Assembly (NCBI GenBank): GCA_050953405.1 | Contig: JBMNMP010000001.1 | Span: 682,001-746,000 of the forward strand | From: RUG100 sp050953405 | GTDB taxonomy: Bacteria; Bacillota; Clostridia; Peptostreptococcales; Anaerovoracaceae | Direction of reading: 5' to 3' | DNA: 64,000 nt | In this document: positions 8,326 to 15,047 of the stretch, in pieces | Position numbering within the stretch: position 1 is the first letter of the stretch | Layout of the letters: every line of letters begins with the position of its first letter | The notes under the pieces: generated by a model | Told to the model about the DNA's origin: nothing | Seen by the model: the letters and a program-made list of their open reading frames with translations, nothing else | Database searches by the model: none | Program-made: the position numbers and the translations under genes

Positions 8326-8776
8326 AAGGGACGATATTGCAGGGATCAACAAACTGCTGCGGCAGGTCCTCATGGTGCATCACAACGGGCGCCCCGATCT
8401 TTTCAAGGCCGATGTGAAGAAGTACACCGATGAAGAGCTGGAGGAAATAATCGCCGATGACGAACGGCCGGTGTTTGTGGCCGTCGATGAAGAAGAGCGG
8501 GTGACGGGATATGCGTTCTGCATTTATCAGAAGCACGATGATGATAATATCCTCACCGATCATGTCTCGCTGTACATCGATGATCTCTGTGTCGATGAGG
8601 AACTGCGGGGCCGGCACATCGGGCGTACCATATACGAATACGTGCTCGATTTCGCAAAAAAAGAGGGTTTTTATAATGTAACCCTCAATGTTTGGTCGTG
8701 TAATCCGACCGCCGAAGAATTCTACAGATCCTGCGGCCTGGTGCCCTTCAAGACGGGCATGGAAAAGATCCTTTGA
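8306..8776 (+). CDS. GNAT family N-acetyltransferase
   Basis: Acetyl-CoA-dependent acetyltransferase of 156 residues, cytoplasmic. It starts MKIRRARRDDIAGINKLL and has the acetyl-CoA motif LCVDEELRGRHIGRTIYEYV (R/Q-x-x-G-x-G/A variant RGRHIG) followed by VTLNVWSCNPTAEEFYRSCGL, the usual motif B. The ATG at 8306 has AAGGAGAAC upstream and overlaps the preceding gene by 20 bases. Acceptor unknown; RimI-like or amine substrates are possible. A strong terminator follows. Confidence 0.87.
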   Translation: MKIRRARRDDIAGINKLLRQVLMVHHNGRPDLFKADVKKYTDEELEEIIADDERPVFVAVDEEERVTGYAFCIYQKHDDDNILTDHVSLYIDDLCVDEELRGRHIGRTIYEYVLDFAKKEGFYNVTLNVWSCNPTAEEFYRSCGLVPFKTGMEKIL

Positions 8777-8778
8777 AG

Positions 8779-8806
8779 ACAGGGACTATTTGTCCCTGTT
8801 TTTTTC
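8779..8806 (+). terminator. terminator of the 7025-8776 operon
   Basis: ACAGGGAC (8779-8786), TATTT loop, GTCCCTGT (8792-8799), then seven T. The metS stop codon on the other strand lies inside the stem. Confidence 0.85.
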
Positions 8807-8923
8807 TTCTAAGGAATCGATATCTTTCTTTCTGTGACGTATAGCGATGGTGCAGCTGACTATAAAGCCTCCCCACAGGAGGGTGCAGCCGATGATCATC
8901 ATGATTATGGCATCAATACTCAT
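8786..8923 (-). CDS. metS: MetS-type small subunit of NSS amino-acid transporter
   Basis: Short membrane protein of 45 residues with one helix (MSIDAIIMMIIGCTLLWGGF then IVSCTIAIRHRKKD) and a charged tail. This matches MetS, the small subunit that in Corynebacterium is needed with MetP for sodium-coupled methionine/alanine import. The WGG in the helix and a basic stretch after it are the family hallmarks. The metP stop and metS start share one base (TAATG), so translation is coupled. GGAGGATAAATA gives the ribosome site. Confidence 0.88.
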   Translation of the reverse strand: MSIDAIIMMIIGCTLLWGGFIVSCTIAIRHRKKDIDSLEEKNRDK

Positions 8924-10425
8924 TATTTATCCTCCCATCTCCTGATGCGTTCCAGATCGTTGTAACCCGGGAAGCCTTTTGCCTTCAGGAACAGCATAGC
9001 GAATACCACTATTATTAGTATAGCACCCCAACCGAAGATATTGATATCTATCTGTGCATAATCTCCATAACCCTGAGTGATGAACTGGTATGTATTCAGT
9101 ACAGTCATTACTCCGAGCATGATGACGGTGATGAATTTAAGACAGAATGTCCACCATTTTCCCACGCTGAAGTTGGAATACTCGTTGGCGATCTTGCGTA
9201 TCTCTTCGGGGTTGAAGAACCATGCGATGAGGATGACTTCCAGCAGGCCTGAGAATGTCAGAGCTATCTGGTTGGTGAAGGCATCCAGGATGTCAAGTAT
9301 GTTGAGTCCGCCGCCGGTGATGAACAGGATGCTCAGCAGCAGTGCCGGTACCAGCACCAGTGTGGTCGCACGTCTGTGCTCGATCTTGAACTTGCCTTCG
9401 ATGCCGGTGATGATGACCTGCGATATCGATATCAGCGAGGTTATCCCGGCGACAAACAGGGCTCCGAAGAAGCACACTCCTACGAGACCGCGCATGGCAG
9501 GCATCGTGCTTATCGCGGTCGGGAAGGTCATGAAAGCCAGACCTACGCCCTGACCGGCCACATCGCTGACAGGAACGCCCTGCGAGGTTGCCATGAAGCC
9601 TATGATGCTGAATACGCCGATGCCGGCGAATATCTCAAAACCGTGGTTGGCTGTCGCCGTGATGAAGGCGCTGTTGACCACATCAGTCTTCTTTGGCAGG
9701 TAGCTGGCATAGGATATCATGATGCCGAACGCTATCGACAAGCTGTAGAATATCTGCCCGTAAGCAGCCACCCATACGTGCGGGTCATGCAGCGATGACC
9801 AGCGCGGCTTGAACATGTACTGCAGTCCCGAAGCAGCTCCCGGAAGGGTGATTCCGCGGATGACCAGTACCAGCGTGAGGACCATGAGGATCGGCAGGCC
9901 GATGCGGCATGCTTTTTCTACGCCCTTGCTGATGCCCAGATACATTATCAGTGCTGCCAGTCCCCATACTATGCAGAACGGCAGTATCAGGTTTGTCTGG
10001 ATCCCGCCCAGCTGGTGTGCACTGCCGGTGACTCCGAGGAATTTCGTGAAGAATCTGGTCGGGTCGCTGCCCCATGCCTGTGTGAATGAAAACCAGACAT
10101 AGCATAGTGTCCATACAACGATGGCGAAGTAATAGATGTAGATCATGAAGGAAATCATGACCTGTATCCAGCCCAGCCACTCGAATTTCTTGTTCATTCT
10201 GGCGAGTCCGGCCGGTGCTCCGCCTCGATAGGTCTTGCCTATCGTATATTCCATAATTAAGATCGGTATTCCCGTAGTGAAGATGGCGATCAGATAAGGC
10301 AGGAGGAATGCTCCGCCTCCGTTAGATGCCGCTACATAAGGGAAACGCCAAAGATTGCCTAGTCCTACAGCTGAGCCGATGGCCGCCATAAGGAATCCAA
10401 GCTTCGAATTCCATTTGTCGTTCAT
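8923..10425 (-). CDS. metP: sodium:neurotransmitter-symporter-family amino-acid importer (MetP-like)
   Basis: NSS/SNF carrier of 500 residues, 11-12 helices, expected to import methionine, alanine or similar amino acids with Na+. The N-terminus MNDKWNSKLGFLMAAIGSAVGLGNLWRFPYVAASNGGGAF is the family signature (the Na+/substrate site of LeuT-like proteins). I start at 10425 because GAGGAGG lies 11 bases upstream; a longer frame from 10458 would add 11 residues over that site. Coupling to metS downstream supports the methionine/alanine subgroup. Promoter at 10470-10498. Confidence 0.9.
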   Translation of the reverse strand: MNDKWNSKLGFLMAAIGSAVGLGNLWRFPYVAASNGGGAFLLPYLIAIFTTGIPILIMEYTIGKTYRGGAPAGLARMNKKFEWLGWIQVMISFMIYIYYFAIVVWTLCYVWFSFTQAWGSDPTRFFTKFLGVTGSAHQLGGIQTNLILPFCIVWGLAALIMYLGISKGVEKACRIGLPILMVLTLVLVIRGITLPGAASGLQYMFKPRWSSLHDPHVWVAAYGQIFYSLSIAFGIMISYASYLPKKTDVVNSAFITATANHGFEIFAGIGVFSIIGFMATSQGVPVSDVAGQGVGLAFMTFPTAISTMPAMRGLVGVCFFGALFVAGITSLISISQVIITGIEGKFKIEHRRATTLVLVPALLLSILFITGGGLNILDILDAFTNQIALTFSGLLEVILIAWFFNPEEIRKIANEYSNFSVGKWWTFCLKFITVIMLGVMTVLNTYQFITQGYGDYAQIDINIFGWGAILIIVVFAMLFLKAKGFPGYNDLERIRRWEDK

Positions 10426-10469
10426 TTTGAGATTTGCCTCCTCTTCATTCTCAAACAATAGATGAATAT

Positions 10470-10498
10470 ATGTTACAATAGATTCGGCTAACAGTCAA
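10470..10498 (-). promoter_or_regulatory. promoter of metPS
   Basis: Minus strand TTGACT (10498-10493), 17-base spacer, TAACAT (10475-10470). Confidence 0.5.
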
Positions 10499-10502
10499 AG
10501 AC

Positions 10503-10520
10503 TTTGTAACTAATTACAAA
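10503..10520. promoter_or_regulatory. 18-bp palindrome between divergent metP and nuclease genes
   Basis: TTTGTAA (10503-10509), CTAA, TTACAAA (10514-10520) is a perfect dyad. It lies just upstream of the metPS -35 box and 26 bases before the nuclease ATG, so it could be a regulator site for either gene. Regulator unknown. Confidence 0.4.
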
Positions 10521-10545
10521 CTTACCGGGCGTGGAGGCGTGTGAA

Positions 10546-11565
10546 ATGACAAAAAACAAGAGCAGAAAATGTAAAGTGCTGCTGGCCGTGCTGCTGGCAT
10601 TGATGATGGCGGCTATGCCGCTGTTGAGCGGCTGCGGCGGAGAAGGAACGACGACTTCGGATGGAGCTGACAAGCAGCAGACGACAGAGAGCCGGGAGGA
10701 CACTTCATCATCGGGTGCAGCGCAGCCGAAGAAGGTGGAGACGGATATCTCACTGTCGAAGGTGCCTGAATTCAGCGGCGAACCCTATGTGGAGATAAAG
10801 GGGAACCAGCCGCAGTTTTCAGCCGGCGAACTGAAGGCAAAATCCTATGAGACTTATAGTGAACTCGATTCCCTGGGCAGATGCGGTACCGCCAGGGCGT
10901 GCATCGGGCGCGATCTGATGCCAGATGAGGAGAGAGGCAGCATCGGCATGGTAAAGCCCTCGGGGTGGCACACGATCCGCTACGACGGAGTGGACGGAAA
11001 ATATCTTTACAACAGATGCCACCTGATCGGATATCAGCTCAGCGGAGAGAACGCCAACGAGGAAAACCTGATCACAGGCACCAGATATCTCAATGTGGAG
11101 GGAATGCTGCCATTTGAAGAAGAGGTGGCCGAATATGTGAAATCGACAGGGAACCACGTGCTCTATGAAGTGACCCCGGTATTTTCCGGCAGCGAGCTGG
11201 TGGCCCGCGGTGTACACATGCAGGCCGAGTCTGTGGAAGACAAGGGGAAGGGCGTCAGCTTTAACATCTACGCTTATAACAACCAGCCCGGCATCACCAT
11301 TAACTACGAGACCGGTGACAGCCGTGCAAAAGACGGCTCGGCAGGTTATTCGGGAGGCGCGGTGCGTTCCGGGGATTCGACGCGTTCGACAGCGGGCACC
11401 GATGCTTCCGGCACCTATATAGTCAACGAAAACACCGGGAAATTCCATCGCCCCGGCTGTTACAGCGTAAAGCAGATGAATCCGGAAAACCGCAAGAAAT
11501 ATAAAGGCAAAAGGCAGAGTCTGATCGACAACGGCTACGAACCCTGCGGCAACTGCAACCCCTGA
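10546..11565 (+). CDS. secreted lipoprotein DNA/RNA non-specific endonuclease
   Basis: Exported nuclease of 339 residues. A signal peptide with LLSGC lipobox (about residues 22-32) predicts attachment to the outer face of the membrane. After a low-complexity linker (30-60) the beta-beta-alpha-metal nuclease core carries NRCHLIGYQLSGENANEENLITGTRYLN; His in NRCH is the family base and the Asn residues bind metal. The C-terminal 50 residues (FHRPGCYSVKQM ... GYEPCGNCNP) form an Ada-like cysteine module common in these proteins. The ATG at 10546 follows GGAGGCG. Related to DNA-entry nucleases; the role may be DNA scavenging or uptake. comF, a competence-related gene, is 10 kb away. Confidence 0.88.
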   Translation: MTKNKSRKCKVLLAVLLALMMAAMPLLSGCGGEGTTTSDGADKQQTTESREDTSSSGAAQPKKVETDISLSKVPEFSGEPYVEIKGNQPQFSAGELKAKSYETYSELDSLGRCGTARACIGRDLMPDEERGSIGMVKPSGWHTIRYDGVDGKYLYNRCHLIGYQLSGENANEENLITGTRYLNVEGMLPFEEEVAEYVKSTGNHVLYEVTPVFSGSELVARGVHMQAESVEDKGKGVSFNIYAYNNQPGITINYETGDSRAKDGSAGYSGGAVRSGDSTRSTAGTDASGTYIVNENTGKFHRPGCYSVKQMNPENRKKYKGKRQSLIDNGYEPCGNCNP

Positions 11566-11569
11566 TATC

Positions 11570-12529
11570 TCAGACCAGCAGGAAGGCTACATAACATGCG
11601 AGGCAGGCCAGCGGACAGATCACCTGGGTCACTCTGTTCTTGAACTTGAGGATCACCAGCATGCTGATGGCGCTGAAAAGTCCGAAGACCAGCAGATTGA
11701 CAGTGCTGTGGTCGGAGAAGTCATAGAGACCCTTTCCGAGATAGAACACGTCGGCCAGGAAGAGGATGATGAAGTTGAACATATTGCTGCCTATTATGTT
11801 GCCGATGGCGATGTTATAGCTGCCTATCTGGAACAGCTTTGTTGTCGAAGCCAGTTCCGGCAGAGAAGTAGCCACACCCAGCAGAATGGCTCCCGCCAGG
11901 CCCTGGTCGAGATGCAGCCTCAGGGCCACGATATCGGTGACCTTGGTGATGATGATGCTGACGACTACGATGCCGATGCATACCAGCACCAGCCTGGTTA
12001 CCAGCTGCTTGAGGGTTATATCATAGGTCTTCTCTTCATCGCCCTTGACGTACTGCACGGCTTCTGCGTTGTCGTCCGACATATACTTGACGCTCCAGAT
12101 GTACATGACCACCAGGATGATCGATGTGATGTTGATGGTGATGATCTCGAAGTTCAATATGTTCAGGAAATTCAGCAGTATGGCTATGTAAGTGAAAACC
12201 ACGAACATGGCGACAAACGGATGACTGCGCGATACAGAAACCATGGAGAATGATTTGTAGAACAGCAGCATGAGCACCGCGAGGACCGCCGAATTGAAAA
12301 TGTCGGAGCCCAGGATGTTGCCCATGCAGAGGCCGGGCTTGCCCAGCATAATGGTTGCCGATAAGCTGGTGAACAGCTCCGGCAGCGAAGTCACCGCCGA
12401 GAGCATTACACCGCCCAGGAAGGCGCCCGAAAGTCTGGTGCGCTCCTCCAGCATATCCACATATACGGCGGCTTTGTTGGAGAAGAAAACCACTCCTGCC
12501 GCAAGTATCAAATATATTACATAAATCAT
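11570..12529 (-). CDS. CaCA-family cation exchanger under a manganese riboswitch
   Basis: Membrane exchanger of 319 residues with two alpha-repeats: GGVMLSAVTSLPELFTSLSA plus GNILGSDIFNSAV in the first half and GAILLGVATSLPELASTTKL plus GNIIGSNMFNFII in the second. This is the Na+/Ca2+ (or H+) exchanger architecture. An acidic loop (about 165-180) separates the halves. The start ATG at 12529 has AGGAGG 10 bases upstream; longer frames run through the leader terminator. The yybP-ykoY aptamer in its leader suggests the ion handled in vivo is Mn2+ (inference), exported when the metal is high. It ends 4 bases from the convergent nuclease gene. Confidence 0.88.
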   Translation of the reverse strand: MIYVIYLILAAGVVFFSNKAAVYVDMLEERTRLSGAFLGGVMLSAVTSLPELFTSLSATIMLGKPGLCMGNILGSDIFNSAVLAVLMLLFYKSFSMVSVSRSHPFVAMFVVFTYIAILLNFLNILNFEIITINITSIILVVMYIWSVKYMSDDNAEAVQYVKGDEEKTYDITLKQLVTRLVLVCIGIVVVSIIITKVTDIVALRLHLDQGLAGAILLGVATSLPELASTTKLFQIGSYNIAIGNIIGSNMFNFIILFLADVFYLGKGLYDFSDHSTVNLLVFGLFSAISMLVILKFKNRVTQVICPLACLACYVAFLLV

Positions 12530-12554
12530 ATAATCAGGTCCTCCTATACCGTCT

Positions 12555-12600
12555 GAAAAAAGACCCATGGACAATGTGCTTTGTAAACACACTGTCCATG
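12555..12600 (-). terminator. leader terminator of the Mn2+ switch
   Basis: On the minus strand CATGGACAGTGTG (12600-12588), 9-base loop, CACATTGTCCATG (12578-12566; one G-U pair), GGTC, then six T (12561-12556). The 5' half overlaps the 3' strand of aptamer helix P1 at 12595-12600, so the two folds exclude each other. Confidence 0.8.
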
Positions 12601-12687
12601 AGTCTCGCTTTTCAATGCAATACCAGATCCACACGGAACACGTTGTTGATATTGCCACAGCTGTGCTGCAAACTACTCCCCCAGGGA
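12595..12687 (-). ncRNA. yybP-ykoY (Mn2+-sensing) riboswitch aptamer
   Basis: The minus-strand leader has the two conserved L1/L3 strands of the yybP-ykoY class: GGAGTAG directly after the P1 5' strand (12679-12673) and GCGAGA directly before the P1 3' strand (12608-12603). P1 forms between TCCCTGGG (12687-12680) and CTCATGGA (12602-12595) with one mismatch. The layout matches the Lactococcus aptamer as I remember it. Metal-stabilised P1 would block the overlapping terminator (12555-12600), giving an ON switch. Confidence 0.85.
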
Positions 12688-12702
12688 ACAATCATTGCGA
12701 AA

Positions 12703-12731
12703 AGGTTAACACAAGTCGGCCGTGAAGTCAA
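12703..12731 (-). promoter_or_regulatory. promoter of riboswitch-exchanger transcript
   Basis: Minus strand TTGACT (12731-12726), 17-base spacer, TAACCT (12708-12703). The predicted start (~12696) is about 9 bases before the aptamer P1 strand. Confidence 0.55.
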
Positions 12732-12764
12732 TAAAAGAGGTCTGAAAAATGACAATTCATATAT

Positions 12765-12793
12765 TTGCAAAAAGCGTTCTCTTACTGTATCAT
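12765..12793 (+). promoter_or_regulatory. promoter of the ABC transporter pair
   Basis: TTGCAA (12765-12770), 17 bases, TATCAT (12788-12793), 40 bases before the first ABC gene. Confidence 0.55.
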
Positions 12794-12833
12794 CATTGGT
12801 ACATGTGAAACGACAGAATCAGAGGGGTAAAAC

Positions 12834-15044
12834 ATGATCCAATTAAAGAATGTTTCGAAGTTCTATTACAGCAAGGGTATGATTACTTCAGGCTTCACCA
12901 AAGTGAATCTGGAGTTGAATATCGGCGAGTTCGTTGTGATCACGGGGGAGTCAGGCAGCGGGAAGACGACACTGCTGAACGTTATTTCAGGACTGGATAC
13001 GTATGAAGAAGGGGAAATGTATGTGGACGGCAGTGAGACCAGCCACTTCACGACCTCCGATTTCGAAGAATACAGAAAGAAATACATCGGGAACATTTTT
13101 CAGAATTTCAATCTTGTCAACAGCTACACTGTGTATCAGAACGTGGAGCTGATATTGCTGATCAATGGATATGATAAGGATGAGATAAAGAGGATAGTGC
13201 CCGGCATCATTGAAAAGGTGGGGCTCGCGGAGTACTCCGGCACCAAGGTGTCCAGACTTTCGGGCGGTCAGAAGCAGCGGGTGTCCATCGCCAGGGCGCT
13301 GGCCAAGGATACTCCGGTGATCGTGGCCGACGAACCGACGGGAAACCTGGACAGCCGTTCGGCGGAGGACGTGGTCCGTCTGCTGGCAGACATAGCCAGG
13401 GACAAGCTGGTGATCGTGGTCACCCACAACTACGAACAGTTCGCGCCTTATGCCACCAGGGTGGTGCGTATGAGCGACGGGCGCATCATAGAGGACAAGG
13501 CTGCCGGGGCGGTCACCGGGTCGGGCAGACTGAAGGAAAGCTACAGCGATACGATCAGCAACGCCGGCAAGATCCGGCTCGGCGTCAGGAATGCATTCAA
13601 CATCGTGCCCAAGTTCATCCTTCTGCTGATCGTTTTTCTGTTCGTGGTCTTCTCAGTATCCTCGGTGTATACGAATTTCAAGCAGACGCAGGAGCAGAAC
13701 TCACTGCTGGGCTATAACGACTTTTTCACTAATACATCCAATGACAGGATCGTGGTCAAAAAAGACAACGGGACGGCCTTCAGCGATGCTGATTATCGGA
13801 AGATAAAAAAGATAGACGGCGTGGCCGGCATCGAAAAAGACGATGTGATACTGGACAGCGACATCTACATAGAAAAGGGAGAGCTATCCGTTTACGGCTA
13901 TCCGTATTCGATAAAAGCTTATCACGGCGGAGTCGATGTGGGCAGGATGCCGCAGGGCAGTGATGAGGTCCTGCTGGCGGCACCCGATGACGACCCTTAT
14001 ATCATCGACCATGCCGGCAGCATAGTGGGGAAGAGCTACAAGATGGAGATGGCCGACGGAGCCGCCATGCGCGTCGTTGTCTCCGGCATCAGGTTCATCG
14101 AAGATGCGGACGCCATGGGCACCAGCAAGATATACCTGCCGGACAGCAAGCTGGATCAGTTGAGAAACGCCGCTTACCTCAGTGTCAGCAGCGTGGAGAC
14201 CCTGGTGAACGGCAAGGCCTGCAAGTACGCGGAAGGAGATGAGATGTACAAGGTGGTCGCCAACAGCCATGTTCCCCGCGGCGGCGCACTCGTTCCTGAC
14301 GAACTGAACAGCTATTATGAACAGGGCGGCGTCAGGGGGCACGTGATCACGGTCTCTGTCAGCAACCTCTATTACAAAGACAAGATAGATCTCAAGGTGA
14401 ACTCTGTCTACAGCAGGAAGACGTTCAGGCAGCAGACGGGGCTCAAGTCATACGACGACCACGCCGGTGATATATTCATCAATCCGAAGGATTACGCCAG
14501 TGTGTTCTACAAGGGGACATATCAGAGCAGCGTGTTCGCAAAGAACACCCGGGATGTCGACGGGATCGTGACCCGGCTGAAAGCCGACGGATTCAAGCCA
14601 CTGGCGCTCAAAGACGCGCTGGCCAACGCGGAAGACGCGGATACCATGCTCGATGTGGTGCGCATACCGTTCACGATACTGCTGGTGATCGCCATCTTCT
14701 TCATAGCTTACTTCGTCATCAGGCTGATACTCAAATCGCGAGATGTCTACTTCTCGATACTGCGCATGCTGGGGCTGGCCAGGAAGAACGCCAGGCGGCT
14801 GCTGGACATCGAGCTGTTCGTGGTCATCAACATAGCTTACGGCATTTTCCTGCTGGTGACCCAGCTGACACGGGCCGGCATCATCAAGGCGAGCTACGTG
14901 CAGACGCTGGTCACCTTCCTGACGCTGCGCGACTACCTGATACTCTACGTGGTGCTGGTGATCATAGCGCTGCTGATTTCGGGAAGGTTCGCTAGAAAGC
15001 TGTTCGCCAGGTCGGCGATGGATGCATACAGAGGGGAGGCGTAA
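12834..15044 (+). CDS. ABC transporter, fused ATPase and FtsX-type permease (first of a pair)
   Basis: Fusion protein of 736 residues. The N-terminal ATPase (about 1-225, LolD/MacB-like) has Walker A GESGSGKTT at 38-46, signature LSGGQKQR at 142-149 and Walker B VIVADEP at 162-168. A first helix follows near 255-275, then a large extracytoplasmic domain (about 280-590), then three C-terminal helices of the FtsX fold. Such four-helix exporters act as mechanotransmitters or move peptides and lipids at the membrane face. GGGG precedes the ATG. It is 3 bases from its partner at 15048, so the two probably form a heterodimer. Both contain an ATPase, unlike the split BceA/BceB pair. Substrate unknown. 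Confidence 0.87.
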   Translation: MIQLKNVSKFYYSKGMITSGFTKVNLELNIGEFVVITGESGSGKTTLLNVISGLDTYEEGEMYVDGSETSHFTTSDFEEYRKKYIGNIFQNFNLVNSYTVYQNVELILLINGYDKDEIKRIVPGIIEKVGLAEYSGTKVSRLSGGQKQRVSIARALAKDTPVIVADEPTGNLDSRSAEDVVRLLADIARDKLVIVVTHNYEQFAPYATRVVRMSDGRIIEDKAAGAVTGSGRLKESYSDTISNAGKIRLGVRNAFNIVPKFILLLIVFLFVVFSVSSVYTNFKQTQEQNSLLGYNDFFTNTSNDRIVVKKDNGTAFSDADYRKIKKIDGVAGIEKDDVILDSDIYIEKGELSVYGYPYSIKAYHGGVDVGRMPQGSDEVLLAAPDDDPYIIDHAGSIVGKSYKMEMADGAAMRVVVSGIRFIEDADAMGTSKIYLPDSKLDQLRNAAYLSVSSVETLVNGKACKYAEGDEMYKVVANSHVPRGGALVPDELNSYYEQGGVRGHVITVSVSNLYYKDKIDLKVNSVYSRKTFRQQTGLKSYDDHAGDIFINPKDYASVFYKGTYQSSVFAKNTRDVDGIVTRLKADGFKPLALKDALANAEDADTMLDVVRIPFTILLVIAIFFIAYFVIRLILKSRDVYFSILRMLGLARKNARRLLDIELFVVINIAYGIFLLVTQLTRAGIIKASYVQTLVTFLTLRDYLILYVVLVIIALLISGRFARKLFARSAMDAYRGEA

Positions 15045-15047
15045 GCG

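Noticed and set aside
12574..12837. 87-codon plus-strand frame
   Set aside because: Covers the minus-strand riboswitch and terminator; no protein-like pattern or ribosome site.
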